Of a stretch of DNA of 64,000 nucleotides, positions 36,524 through 50,103 are shown piece after piece. Positions within the stretch are counted from its first letter, which is position 1. The number at the start of each line of letters is the position of its first letter. The notes under the pieces were generated by a model that was not told where the DNA came from, did not search any database, and was given only the letters and a program-made list of their open reading frames with translations. Both the position numbers and the translations under genes were made by a program. The DNA comes from Chrysomallon squamiferum (taxonomy: Eukaryota; Mollusca; Gastropoda; Neomphalida; Peltospiridae): the NCBI GenBank assembly GCA_012295275.1, contig CM022675.1, forward strand, positions 6,007,832-6,071,831. Direction: 5' to 3'.

Positions 36524-38141
36524 TGTAAATATTTGAATGCCTGTGTGTGAATTCAAGTGGAGTGTTAACTGCTGTTTCCATTTGTCTCTATTGTTCTGAA
36601 GCAATCAATTTGTAGAGATTTCTGACTAGGTAAACATTTTTCTTTTGCACCTAGCGAGTTCCATCGTTTAGTTATGTAATCAGATCGAAGGTTGATCATT
36701 AGCATGCATCTTGCTCTAAATGCATAAAAAAAGCAAACAAAGTAGATATTAGAAATTAAGAAATAACATCTAGAAAAATAAGAAACAAAAAATAAGAAAA
36801 ACATCAAAACTCCATCTGCTTAACAACTATCAGTTAAAATGACCTTTTTAAAGGACTGAAAAAAAAATTAATTCTCAGAAAACAAACAGCTGTAACATGG
36901 TATATATAATTTATTAAATATAAAGTATAACTTCACTGAACGCACCATTCTTGAATAAATTAGAACACAACATCTAAAATGCTACTGCACTTTTCTGAAT
37001 AATGTCGAGAAGAATAAAATTTCATGTCGAAAATGACACTTTTTTCATTCTTAAAACACAATTTCAGCCATATACACACAGAATAATGACAACAAAAACA
37101 CAAATATAAATATACACTTGTAACAATATATGGACACAAATAAAAATAAACACACACATGCCTCAAGAAGTGTCTTTCTCATAATCATACATAAAATGTT
37201 AAAACATGTAATAAAAAAAATTAGGTGAGATGTTTGTAAATCCATGTTTCACTTGAAGACAAAAGAAACTGGAATTATGCTCACTTTACATTAAACTATT
37301 CAGACAGATATAATCAAATATAAACAAATAATGATAAATTAAAACAGAGGAACAATTCTTCATAAAAAAATAACTGGAAAAATAACCAAAATGCTTGATG
37401 TTTTAAAAACGCTATAAAATATTGAAAAAAGTTCAATTTCTATTCATATTTTCATTAATACAGTGTACGATATTAAAATAATTTCGTAAGCTGAAATATA
37501 GATTTTGAGAATAAAAACAAACACCCACCATTGTTATTACTCCAAAACATGTATAAAAAACACCATTAATTCATACGTTCAAAATGAACATACATATAAA
37601 ATAGAATAATATTCTAATAAACATATTGATATGGTATGAAAATAAGAACATTTATACTACAGTATTTTAGTAAATTAGTAATATTCCTTCTTTTTCCGCA
37701 TCCTTCAGAATTTGCTGTGTTTTTCGCTCCCTCTCATTCTTTCTATTCAAAATCTAGCGTATAAAAACACACATGTATAATCGGAAGTAGAACTTATACA
37801 TAAACCACATTTAGAAAAACTGCAAAGTCAAGCATTTTTTTGTTTTTTTACAAAATAAATAACGACAACACTGCAGAAATATATTGGCACTTATTGGATT
37901 AACACAGATTAACACAGACACACACAGACACATGCAATTATTCATTCTTTAATAATTTTGAAATAATAAAATTTATCTTACCTTTTATTTTGTGCAAGCC
38001 ATCAACTGAGTAATAACACTGGCGGAAATGGCCTTTCCGACCTTACATAATGTTGTGCAATAGGAAAACTTCCTTTTCTTCTTTTATTGAGTCGGCCTAA
38101 GAGGAGACAACACCTTAAGGTTTCATTAAAAGTGGAGTTGT
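36524..38141. repeat. Left arm of large imperfect inverted repeat
   Basis: Reverse complement matches 39665-41593. Examples: 36560-36640 with 41500-41580 (TTGTTCTGAAGCAATCA), 37230-37290 with 40870-40925 (GAAGACAAAAGAAACT), 37940-38140 with 39665-39880 (TTTCCGACCTTAC). The middle (about 37300-37940) matches poorly. Confidence 0.8.
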
Positions 38142-38194
38142 CGCCCTGGATGAGTTATCTGCCCGAAGCTGAGTCTGATACCGTAAATATTAAA

Positions 38195-39040
38195 AACAAT
38201 AAAGCTGTGCACAGAGGAGTTTGACCTTTTTTGTTTTTAATGTTTACGTTAAAACTATTTTCTATCAGTGGTCTCACAATTGTTCTATTTCCATATTTAA
38301 TTGCTACATGTAAAACAGAATTGGTATGATTGTCTATTAAATTAGGATCAGCTCCATGTTCCAGTAAAAGCGAAACTATTTTCGAACATTCACTAGGAAT
38401 AAATATATGATCATTTAAAGCTCTATGGACAGCAGTTTCACCATCTCTGTTTTAAGATTTATATCCACACCTTTTTCAGTCAGTTTTCTCACAATTTCTG
38501 TATTTCCACATTTTACTGCTTTGTATAAAAGACGATTGTTATCACTGTCTGTTAAAATACCACAAGCTCCGTGTTCCAGTAAATGTAAAACTACTTGGTC
38601 ATGTTTGTACTTCACAGCTATAATCAGAGATGTTTATATGAATGCCGCTCATAACAATTTAGAGCTGTCTGAAGAGGAGTTTTGCCTTTGTTGTTTACAA
38701 TGTTAACATCAACACCTTTTTCAATCAGTGCTGTCACAATTTTTATATTTCCATGTTTAGCTGCTAGATGTAAAACAGAATTGTTACCATTGTTTGTCAT
38801 ATTAGGATCAGCTCCATGTTACAGTAAATATATATATATAATCAGAATTTTCAAGATAACTTAAATCTGTATAGAGAGCAGTTTCAGCACTATTGTTTTT
38901 AAGATTTATATCAGCACGTTTATCAATCAGTGCTCTCAGAAATTGTATATTTCCATATTTAGGCGCTATTGTTATAGCAGACTGCATATAAAGCAGAATT
39001 TTTATATCTGTCTGTTATATTAGGATCAATTCCATGTTCC
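38195..39040 (-). pseudogene. Decayed ankyrin-repeat fragment, minus strand
   Basis: The reverse complement encodes ankyrin pieces from the same family: QVVLHLLEHGA, LTDSDNNRLLYKAVKCGNTE, KLTEKGVDINL, and near 38760 NMxNNGNNSVLHLAAKHGN-like sequence. Several frames, with stops and deletions. It sits in the spacer of the inverted repeat, opposite in orientation to genes A and B. Confidence 0.75.
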
Positions 39041-39664
39041 AACAAAACATAGATGTATACATTATAGCAGACATTTTCATTAAAAATGCAATAGACGGAT
39101 ATTTGCCAGTAACATTCTTTTTGAGTAAACTAGAAAACTCCAGACTATTTGTTTTGCGACAAAATGTATGTGACAGTTGTGGTATTTTTCGTTTTCATGT
39201 TTTCAAACATTTATATTAAACTTTATAGTCATAAGAATCCACTTCGTCAGTATATGTGTGCTATAAGTCTGACATCAAAACTTGTATTTTTATTCTTCGT
39301 GGATGGATTTTATCGTACAATCACCTATTTTGAACTGTTAAAGGTAAGTACATGTATTTGTAATTAATTAAACATTATATAACTTATGTGTACAAATTAA
39401 ATCTACGTCCTGTAAAATATTTAAGTGTCTATGCAGTTACAAGAAACAGGTCGGTTCTGTCTCGAAGCTGCAACGCATTCACTTTCTGTTCTCAGTTTAC
39501 CTACGTTCCAGACAAACGCTATATAGGCCATTTCAAACGATCAGATTGCTCCAGTCCGCCTTCCCTTTCCGCTTCCGACTTCCGGTGGGGTCACAACCCG
39601 GTGTCAGGGTCGGAATGAAGCTTCTGCAAAGAATTTGCTATCATCACAGTTCATGATTGTACGG
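39041..39664. other. Spacer part of the inverted repeat, no gene recognised
   Basis: Slightly more GC-rich at 39450-39610. Open frames here are short, and I recognise no domain. Confidence 0.4.
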
Positions 39665-41593
39665 TAACTCCACTTTTGATGAAACCTGCACGTGTTTACT
39701 CCTCTTGCGCCGACTGAATTAAAGAAGAACTGGAAGTCTTCCTATTACACGACATTGTGTAAGGTCGGAAAGGTCATTTCCGCCAGTATTGTTACTGAGT
39801 TGATGGCATGAACACAATAAAAGGTAAGATAAATTTTATTATTTCAAAATTATTAAAGAATAAATAAAGTTAAAATCTCAGTTTCTTAATTTATAAATAA
39901 AATGAAAATAATTTAAAATATATTTTAATATTATTTACTATACAGTTGCATACATCACAATTAAGTTTTACATCTTTCTTCTATGAGTTCAAAAATGTAA
40001 ACAGACTACGCATGCGTAGTATCAGCTCAGCAAGAAAAATAAAAATGACACATACCTTATTATGAAATTCCTACTGCAACTATTTTCCTCTATTACTTCC
40101 TTAGCAAATGCCGAAAGGATCGGACCGCCAAAGCTTTATTACTACTATTCATACTGATGATTGTGCAGTAATATCTGGGTGTAACTTCACCAACTACTGA
40201 TAGTTATCTTTAATACTGTAAATAAATAAATACACAAACTGAGTTATCTCCCTTGATATAGAGTTCACTCTGATTATTAAATATCGTAAATACTCGTATC
40301 CTTATATGGGCTTATTGAAAACTAAGGATGACTCACCAAAATTTCGTAAGTGCATGATGAATAATGACGACTACAATTTTCACCTTAAAATATTCAGTTT
40401 GTACTGGCTCCACCATTTGACACTAATTTGTACAAATAAAAATATTATTAATTTATTAATTCTAAATGAAATCTTATCATTTGAAACTGAATTTAAAATT
40501 TTTCTTAGCGATCAAACTTCCTTAAACTGTGCTTACATTACAATCATAATTATATAACATTGAATATATTATATATCCGAAAACTATAATAATCGGGTTT
40601 TGTGATGTTAATAAATAAATAAATAACCCTAAATGTGATCCAAGAAATAAAACAAATTAAGTAATAAAAAGTGAAATGATAAAAGAAATGACGAAACAAA
40701 AAATAAATAGTGATTGCTAAATTAAGTAACAAATTTAAATTTCGAATGATTTATACTTTCAAACAACTCAACTCGCGTTTGAATCTGTAAATATGATAAC
40801 TTTAGAGGAAATACAATTTCACTCGCTTTCTCGTGAAAGAATCTGAATATTATATCGGTCTGGATAAATTAATGTAAAGTGAGCATAATTCCAGAGTTTC
40901 TTTTGTCTTCAAGTGAAAGATGAATGTACAAATATTTCACCTAATTTTTTTTATTATATGTTTTAACATTTTATGTATGATTATGAGAAAGACACTTGTT
41001 GAGGTATGTGTGTGTTTATTTTTATTTCTGTCCATATGTTGTTACAAGAGTATATTTATCTTTGTTTTTGTTGTCATTAGTCTCTGTGTATATGGCTGAG
41101 ATTTTTTCTTCTCGACATTACTCAGAAAACTGCAGTAGCATTTTAGATGTTGTGTTCTAATTTATTCAAGAATGGTGTGTTCAGTGTAGTTATCCTTTAT
41201 ATTTAATAAGTTATATATACCATGTAACAGCAGTTTGTTTTCTGTGAATTCATTTTTTTTTTTCAGTCCTTTAAAAAGGGCATCTTAACTGATAGCTGTT
41301 AAGCAGATGGAGTTTTTTTGTTTTTCTTATTCTTTGTTTCTTATTTGTCTTGATGTTATTTACTAATTTCTAATTTCTACTTTGTTTGCTTTGTTTTATG
41401 TATTTAGAGCAAGATGCATGCTAATGATCAACATTTGATCTGATTGCATAACTCAACTATGGACCTCGCTAGGTGCAAAAGAAAACTAGTCAGAAATCTT
41501 TACAAACTGATTGCTTCAGAACAATAGAGTCAAATAAAAACAGCAGTTAACACTCCACTTGAATTCACAGACAGCAATTCAAATATTTACTCT
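39665..41593. repeat. Right arm of large imperfect inverted repeat
   Basis: Inverted counterpart of 36524-38141. It holds an exon-like edge, ACACAATAAAAG followed by GTAAGATA near 39827; the left arm has the same donor on the minus strand near 37984. About 39880-40850 is arm-specific or too diverged to match. Confidence 0.8.
40005..40020. promoter_or_regulatory. 16-bp perfect palindrome ACTACGCATGCGTAGT
   Basis: Reads the same on both strands and resembles NRF1-type GCATGC core sites. The only CpG-rich palindrome I noticed in an AT-rich stretch. Function inferred from pattern only. Confidence 0.3.
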
Positions 41594-41783
41594 GAAATTA
41601 TCAGATGTACAAATTCAGAAGCGAGATTATTTTTTCTTAAATACACAATTTAGTCGCAAGATCAATTTTATTATTTTTCAGTCATAAATTATAATCTTTT
41701 ATTTATTTACAATGTAAAACGTTTTCACTTAAGCTGATTAATTTTCTCACTTAATTGTAATAGCTTTCGGATACCTTATTATT

Positions 41784-41831
<48 letters not shown>

Positions 41832-41970
41832 AACCCGAACAAAAAACAAACATAAGATAACCGTTGCCCGACTATCAGTCTGTCTAAATTCTGTCAAGAT
41901 AATAACCGAGTACAAAGTGCACAAAATAATAATCTCGAGTGTTCACGTGATCTCAAATCATACGACTAAG

Positions 41971-41988
41971 ATGGCGTCTTGTTGTTAG
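41971..41988 (+). promoter_or_regulatory. ATGGCG mini-ORF (MASCC), array unit 1
   Basis: Preceded by CTAAG, giving AAGATGGCG; a GTAAGG-type donor lies about 90 bp downstream (AGAG|GTAAGG at about 42060). Confidence 0.4.
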
Positions 41989-43125
41989 GCGGAAGTCGCA
42001 CAGGAAATTAAAATGAAAAAACTAGAAAGAATTGGATAGTTAATTGTTTCTATTTAGAGGTAAGGATGTATTTAATTTGTCTCTTCATATTTACTTTCAT
42101 TTTTTTATAATATGACACTGTATTTTCATGTAATATTAATTATAGGTCATACGGGTGTGGTTTGTCACTTTCACATTCAAACTGTGTTATACTGAGTCCA
42201 CTGACAGTCGAGTCTGTCGTTTAAAAAACAGTTTTAATGGTAAATACAAAAATGTTTACCATTAATATATTTAAAATAAAAATGTTAAATATGTACATAA
42301 ATATTAATTCTGATTATTTAAATATATCGTGTAATTAAAACAAAAAATGGAAACGACAGGCAGATCAGTCAGTTTACTTTGCTTACAAAATTAGTAGCAT
42401 TTCCAGACGCCTCGACGAGAAAAACTTTGATAAATGAAGTCTGGGTAGTTTCAGCAACAACGAATTACAATTTATCTGTGTTCTGTTCAATATTATAGGT
42501 ACTTGGTCTCAAAGAATATATTGAAAATATAACAAAATAAATAATATTAGAAAACAAAACAATGTAGATAAGAAAATGTAGGCTATATGCAGAAACCCTT
42601 CTTTCGGAGATTCACCTTGCATTACAATAAAAGTTCCTAAACCTTCGAAATCCGAGACGATAATTGTTGCACAGAGCATTTCGAAAATGATTTAATGCGC
42701 CCCAGTTCAGTCAATTTAATGACAAATCGTAGAGAAAGGATTAAATTGTTCATAAAAACTTCATACTTGTTTTCTTGCAACTTTGCAATATGAAATTATA
42801 ATTTCCTCGGTCATAAATTATAATATTTTATTTATTCACACTGTAAATAGTTTTCACTTCAGCTGATTAATTTTCTCACTTAATTGTAATAGCTTTCTGA
42901 CAGATTGATGGAACAGATTTATTATCACACACACACACACAGACACACACACACAGACACACACACACACACACAGACACACACACCCAGAAAAAAAAAA
43001 AAAAAAAAAAGATAACCGTTGTCCGACTATCAATGTGTCTAAATTCTGTCAAGATAATAACCGGGTACAAAGTCCACAAAATAATAATCTCGAGGGTTCA
43101 CGTTATCTCAAATCACTCCACTAAG

Positions 43126-43143
43126 ATGGCGTCTTGTTGTTAG
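43126..43143 (+). promoter_or_regulatory. ATGGCG mini-ORF (MASCC), array unit 2
   Basis: Same sequence as unit 1; the donor AGAGGTAAGA lies about 70 bp downstream and the acceptor TTATAG near 43300. Confidence 0.4.
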
Positions 43144-45140
43144 GCGGCAGTCGCACTGCAAATTAAAATGAAAAACTAGAAAGAATCGTTAGTTAATTGC
43201 TTCTATTTAGAGGTAAGAGTGTATTTAATTTGTCTCTTCATATTTAGTTTCAGTTTTTTATAATATGACACTGTATTTTCATGTAATCTTAATTATAGGT
43301 GATGCGGGTGTGGTTTGTCACTTTCACACTCAAACTGTGTGATACTGAGTTCACTGACAGTCGAGTCTGTCGTTTAAAAAACAGTTTTAATGGTAAATAC
43401 AAAAATGTTTACCATTAATATATTTAAAATAAAAATGTTACATATCTACATAATTATTAATTCTGATTGTTTACATATATCGTGTAATTAAAATAAAAAA
43501 TCGAAACGACAGGCAGATCAGTCAGTTTACTTTGCTTACAAAATTAGTAGCATTTCCAGACGCCTCGACGAGAAAAACTTTTATAAATAAAGTGTGGGTA
43601 GTTTCAGCAAGAACGAATTACAATTTATCTGTGTTCTGTTGAATATTATAGGTACTTGGTCTCAAAGAATGTATTGAAAATAAAACAAAATAAATAATAT
43701 TAGAAAACAGAACAATGTAGATAAGAAAATGTAGGCTAAGTGCACAAACCCTCCTTTCGGACACTCTCTTTGTATTAAATAAAAAGTGATTAAACCTTCG
43801 AAATCCGATACGATAAGCTTTGGACAGAGCATTTCGAAAATAATTTAGTGCACATCAGTTCTGTCAATTTAACGACAAATCGTAGAGAAAGGATTAAATT
43901 GTTCATAAAAACTTCATAACTGTTTTCTTACAACTTTGCAATATGAAATTATCATTTCTTCAGTCATAAATTATAATATTTTATTTATGTACACTGTAAA
44001 TAGTTTTCACTTCAGCTGATTAATTTTCTCACTTAATTGTAATAGCTTTCGGATAGCTTGATGGAACAGATTTATTACTGCACACACACACACTCACACA
44101 CATACACACACACACACACACACACAACACACAGACACACACACACACCGAACAAAAAAAAACCCAAAAGATAACCGTTGACCGACTATTAATCTAAATT
44201 CTGTCAAGGTAATAACCGGGTACAAAGTGCACAAAATAATAATCTAGAGTGTTCACGTTATCTCGAATATTTGAAAGGTAAGGGTGTATTTAATTTGTCT
44301 CTTCATATTTAGTTTCATTTTTTATATTATGACACTGTATTTTCATGTAATCTTAATTATAGGTCATGCGGGTGTGGTTTGTCACTTTCACACTCAAACT
44401 GTGTGATACTGAGTTCACTGACAGTCCAGTCTGTGTTTTAAAAACAGTTTTAATGGTAAATACAAAAATGTTTACCATTAATATATTTAAAATAAAAATG
44501 TTAAATATCTACATAATTAATAATTCTGATTATTTACATATATCGTGTAATTAAAACAAAAAATGGAAACGATAGGCAGATCAGTCTGCTTACTTTGCTT
44601 ACAAAATTACAAGCATTTCCAGACGCCTCGACGAGAAAAACTTTGATAAATGAAGTCTGGGTAGTTTCAGCAAGAACGAATTACAATTTATCTGTGTTCT
44701 GTTCAATATTATAGGTACTTGGTCTCAAAGAATATATTGAAAATAAAACAAAATCAATAATATTAGAAAACAGAACAATTTAGATAAGAAAATGTAGGCT
44801 ATATGCAGAAACCCTTCTTTCGGAGATTCACCTTGCATTACAATAAAAGTTCCTAAACCTTCGAAATCCGAGACGATAAGTTTTGCACAGAGCATTTCGA
44901 AAATGATTTAATGCGCCTCAGTTCTGTCAATTTAATGACAAATAGTACAGAAAAGATTAAATTGTTCATAAAAACTTCATACTTGTTTTCTTACAACTTT
45001 GCAATATGAAATTATTATTTCTTCAGTCATAAATTATAATCTTTTATTTATGTACACTGTAAATAGTTTTCACTTCAGCTGATTAATTTTCTCACTTAAT
45101 TGTAATAGCTTTCTGATAGCTTGATGGAACATATTTATTA

Positions 45141-45191
<51 letters not shown>

Positions 45192-45305
45192 ATAACCGTT
45201 GTCCGACTATCAATCTCTCTAAATTCTGTCAAGATAATAACCGAGTACAAAGTACACAAAATAATAATCTCGAGGGTTCACGTTATCTCGAATCACGCGA
45301 TTAAA

Positions 45306-45323
45306 ATGGCGGCTTGTTGTTAA
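45306..45323 (+). promoter_or_regulatory. ATGGCG mini-ORF (MAACC), array unit 4
   Basis: ATGGCGGCTTGTTGTTAA; the stop is TAA here but the ORF length is unchanged. Confidence 0.4.
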
Positions 45324-46384
45324 TCGGTAGTCGCAGCGCAAATTAAAATGAAGAAACTAGAAAGAATTGGTTAGTTAATTGCTTCTATTTTGGAGGTAAG
45401 GGTGTATTTAATTTGTCTCTTCATATTTAGTTTAATTTTTTATAATATGACACTGTATTTTCATGTAATATTAATTATAGGTCATGCGGGTGTGGTTTGT
45501 CACTTTCACTCTCAAACTGTGTTATACTGAGTCCACTGACATTCCAGTCTGTGGTTTAGAAAAGTCATATAAAATATAAAAGTTAAATATCTACGTAATT
45601 ATTAATTGTGATTGTTTACATATATCGTATAATTAAAATAAAAAATGGAAACTATAGGCAGATCAGTCAGTTTAGTTTGCTTACAAAATTAGGAACGTGA
45701 CATTAATGCACTTTTAGTGCAGAGATTATCACTGTAATGTTTGTTAATTACAATGAAGATTGACTTAGCATTGATATTCTTAATGTTACCAAAAGCTGAA
45801 TTTCTCAGAATCATGAATTGAGAGAAATGTCTTTGGAAGGTTGGCCCTGATGTCCATAGCAACCAAGCATTTCGACGAGAAAATCTTTGATAAATAAAGT
45901 CTGGGTAGTTTCAGCAAGAATGAATTAGAATTTAACTGTGTTCTGTTCAATATTATAGGTACTTGGTCTCAAAGAATATATTGAAAATATAACAAAATAA
46001 ATAATATTAGAAAACAAAACAATGTAGATAAGAAAATGTAGGCTATAAGCAGAAACCCTTCTTTCGGACACTCTCTTTGTATTAAATTAAAAGTTCCTAA
46101 ACCTTCGAAATCCGAGACGATAATTGCACAGAGCATTTCGGAAATAATTTAATGCGCCTCAGTTCTGTCAATTTAATGACAAATAGTAGAGAAAGGATTA
46201 AATTGTTCGTAAAAACTTCATACTTGTTTTCTTACAACTTTGCAATATGAAATTATTATTTCTTCAGTCATAAATTATAATCTTTCATTTATATACATTG
46301 TAAATAGTTTTCACTTCAGCTGATTAATTTTCTCATTTAATTGTAATAGCTTTCGGATACCTTGATGGAACAGAGTTATTATTG

Positions 46385-46391
46385 CACACAC

Positions 46392-46468
<77 letters not shown>

Positions 46469-46471
46469 CAC
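46385..46471. repeat. (CA)n microsatellite of array unit 5
   Basis: Longest CA run of the array; the other units have runs at about 41785-41828, 42927-42987, 44081-44150 and 45143-45187. Confidence 0.95.
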
Positions 46472-46606
46472 CGAACAAAAAAAAACCCAAAGATAACCGT
46501 TGCCCGACTATTAATGTGTCTAAATTCGGTCAAGATAATAACCGAGTACAAAGTGCACAAAATAATAATCTCGAGGGTTCACGTTATCTCAAATCATGCG
46601 ACTAAG

Positions 46607-46624
46607 ATGGCGACTTGCTGTTAG
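46607..46624 (+). promoter_or_regulatory. ATGGCG mini-ORF (MATCC), array unit 5
   Basis: ATGGCGACTTGCTGTTAG, with a synonymous T-to-C change in one Cys codon. Confidence 0.4.
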
Positions 46625-47540
46625 GCGGCAGTCGCACCGCAAATTAAAATGAAAAAACTAGAAAGAATTGGTTAGTTAATTGCTTCTATTCAGAGGTAAG
46701 GATGTATTTAATTTGTCTCTTCATATTTAGTTTCATGTTTTTATAATATGACATTGTATTTTCATGTAATATTAATTATAGGTCATGCGGGTGTGGTTTG
46801 TCACTTTCACACTCAAACTGTGTGACACTGAGTCGACTGACATTCCAGTCTGTGGTTTAAAAAACAGTCATATAAAATATAAATGTTAAATATCTACATA
46901 ATTATTAATTCTAATTGTTTACATATATCGTGTAATTAAAATAAAAAATGTAAACGATAGGCAGATCAGTCAGTTTAGTTTGCTTACAAAATTAGGAACG
47001 TGACATTAATTCACTTTTCGTGCAGAGATTATCACTGTAATGTTTGTTAATTACAATGAAGATTGACTTAGCATTGATATTCTTAATGTTACCAAAAGCT
47101 GAATTTCTCAGAATCATTAATTGAGAGAAACTGCTTTGGAAGTTTGGCCCTGATGTCCATAGCAACCAAGCATTTCGACGAGAAAAACTTTGATAAATAA
47201 AGTCTGGGTAGCTTCAGCAAGAATGAATTAGAATTTATGTGTGGTCTGTTCAATATTATAGGTACTTAGTCTCAAAGAATATATTGAAAATAAAACAAAT
47301 TAATAATATTAGAAAACAAAACAATGTAGATAAGAAAATGTAGGCTATGTGCACAAACCCTCCTTTCGGACACTCTCTTTGTATTACATTAAATTTGAGA
47401 CGATAAGTTTTGCGCAGAGCATTTCGAAAATGATTTAATGCGCCCCAGTTCTGTCAAGTTAATGACAAATCGTTGAGAAAGGATTAAACTGTTGATAAAA
47501 ACTTCATACTTGTTTTCATACAACTTCGAATTGTAAATCT

Positions 47541-48123
47541 GTCGACTTTTAGATAATTATTAGAATAAATAAAAGTAAAACGTTTATTCAGCCAAATGAT
47601 ATTTGTTAAACTACTTTTTATCTTCATATGAATGCCAGTAAATATAAAATGAATGTAATCGGGTGTAACCAGGTACAATCGCGGAGGTGTACGAACTAAT
47701 AATCTCGAGGATTCACACGGGATTTAGAATCACGCGATTACAATGGCGGATTGTTGTTAGGCAGGGTCACTGTGACACCGAATCGACTGTTAGTCGAGTC
47801 TGCAGTTTAAAACACGATTTTTCTATTTACACAAAAATATTACAGGTCATTAATATATTTAAACAATAAAAGTTAATATCTAGTTAATTATTACTTCTAA
47901 TATTTACATATACCGTGTAATTAACAGATAAATATAAAAAATCGAAATGATAGACAGATCAGTCAATTTACTTTGTTTAGAAAATTAGCAACGTGACATT
48001 AATGTAATTTTCGTGCAGAAGTTATTTGTCCATGTCAGTGATGGCGGTTTTAGTAGGCATCGAGATTCTGCCATTTCCCCCCCCCCCCCAATTGATTGTA
48101 TTTTGATTTAGTTACTGTTGTTG

Positions 48124-48155
<32 letters not shown>

Positions 48156-49350
48156 TATTTTTATCATTATTATTATTATTTTTTTTTTACATTATAGTTT
48201 CACATATGCTGGAAATTATGCATTTACGAATTTTGGGTCATAATATTGACTACTGCATTGTAAGGTGGTTAAAATGACACAGAGTGACAAAAACTGAGAT
48301 AGGTATTAAAATCTCTAAAGAACACCTGATAACTTTGTTTTAGACATGTACCTTAACTTTTCAAACTAATTATAAAATACTGTGGTATATTTATAAGCTA
48401 TCTTAAATTGTATATGTGACACAGAAATATAGTGTGACTGCAAAACAAACGTTACCTATCATCTGCCCATTTGAATAAAATATTCAAGCAAAAATAAATG
48501 AATGAATGAATGAATGAATGTAAATAAAAATCAATTAATGATATTAAAGAAAAAAAGAAAGAAGAAGAAATAGTCATTAGCCTTTTATTCGGTAGTTGTG
48601 CAATATTATAGGTACATCAATATATTGTTTTCTGTATTTGGTGATAATAGTCTATTTCCCAGAGCAGGAGTGATAGAATCGGCAAAACCTGAAGTGGGCA
48701 GATTCGTATGATTTCTGACCAGTGAGCATGGCCATCTCAGCCTGATCATAGCAACTAAATTGCATTTTTTATATATAAATCATTGAAGAATCCTACTTTA
48801 AATTGAACAAAACTTGTACATTGAACATTTGAGGGTTTTATGCATACATTCTAAAATATGATATTAACAATAAACATTATCAGTTCAAAATATCGTTGTC
48901 CCAAAAGGTAATTAATCTGTTTCCATGGTTTCTTAAAGAAATGGTCTTCCATTCAAGTGTCTGTAATTCTACATAAATGCAATAGATTTCGTGAGAATGG
49001 TCACATTCAAATTGTGTGTAAACTGCTACTTTAATAGCACAAATAGAAAACACAATACACTCATTTGTAAGTAAAAGAAACATCAGTCGGTGAACTTTAT
49101 GATTTAACTACAAAAGTTATTTGATGTCTGTCTACAGTTACATATTATGTAAAGATACCATAAAAACAGAGAATCTGGAGGCAGGCCTATATCATTCTGC
49201 TTAATCACTGGCCTTTTGTTCTGTATTTACCAAGGGAAACAAACAATCGCTTAAGCATTCCAGGATTTCGAGTTTCCGAAGGCTAATTTCTATTAAATCA
49301 GTAGTCTGGGACCACATAGGAACCAGTAGAAAGCAAGGTATTACAAAATA
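47541..49350 (+). promoter_or_regulatory. 5' flank of copy B, homologous to 1-2720
   Basis: Colinear with the copy A flank, with length differences (for example no 0.9-kb middle part). Contains a poly-C run at 48079-48090 and TTA repeats at about 48126-48180. No gene recognised. Promoter role inferred from position. Confidence 0.45.
47743..47760 (+). promoter_or_regulatory. ATGGCG mini-ORF (MADCC), copy B flank
   Basis: Identical to 249-266. In both flank copies the donor/short-intron segment seen in the array units is absent. Confidence 0.4.
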
Positions 49351-50098
49351 AGTGCCCAGTGTTTCAGAAATATCACTTACGTGTATATTGATACCTAATG
49401 CAATACATGGACCTTTCTTATGACCAGGTTGGTGATACATCATTCAGTTCTCACTTGCCCGATGATATTTTGAGTGATCGGCTAAACATAAAATGCACAC
49501 CTGTGTATGTGTGTAGGAAAAAATATTATTAACATTATTATTATTTGGAAGAAAGAACTGTCCTTGTGATTTTACTCCATAGGTGAGAGGTTGATGTTTT
49601 GTGTTATGTATATTGTTGTACAAAACTTGTAAATTATTAGTTGTCCCAAAAGTCAAACAAATCCAGAATTCACATTTCAAACGCTCAGTCATGTTAGTTC
49701 TCATCATTTGTTTTATTTTCTTTACTTGTATTACTTTTATTATTTTGCTTTGCTTATATATATATATATATATACACATATTCAGATACACCTCTTTTTT
49801 TCACAAGGTAACGTAAGTATTCCTATAAACATAATCACAAACCAAACTTTCTATCAAAGACAATATTGAGGTTGAAATTCCTTTAACATTTGAAATTTGA
49901 AAGTTCAGTATTTTTTTGTATTTATCTGTTGCTGTTTTTAAATACACAAATGTGTTTGTGTGTGTATTTAGCAGAATCTAATGTCACAATTTAAAAACAA
50001 TAACATACATTACAGCTTTTAAAAAAATATCTATATCTATAGGAATGAATATAATATTAACAATCACTCAGCATTAAAACTGATATTTTACAGTTTAG
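49351..50098. other. Region before gene B exon 1, no gene recognised
   Basis: Contains a (TA)n run near 49756-49773. The end, ATTAAAACTGATATTTTACAG, matches the conserved intron sequence before T1 exons, so this is probably a 5' UTR intron. Confidence 0.5.
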
Positions 50099-50103
50099 CC
50101 AAT

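Larger units (their letters stand above)
41681..47540 (+). repeat. Tandem array of about 1.06-1.27 kb units upstream of gene B (5 units)
   Basis: Units start at GTCATAAATTATAAT: 41681, 42810, 43963, 45026, 46267. Order in each: CA microsatellite; GATAACCGTTG; CTGTCAAGATAATAACCG; AATAATCTCGAG; ATGGCG mini-ORF; donor GTAAGG; acceptor TTATAG; GTCACTTTCAC; CAGATCAGTC; AAGTCTGGGTAGTTTCAGCA; AATATTATAGGTACTTGG. Related single copies flank both genes (1-1700, 47541-48620). Unit 3 lacks the mini-ORF segment. Confidence 0.85.

Noticed and set aside
39388..39618. 76-residue plus-strand frame in the inverted-repeat spacer
   Set aside because: No recognisable domain, no splice context and no homologous copy in the window.
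8109..46560. Open frames with CVCVCV or THTHTH runs
   Set aside because: Translations of CA/GT microsatellites.
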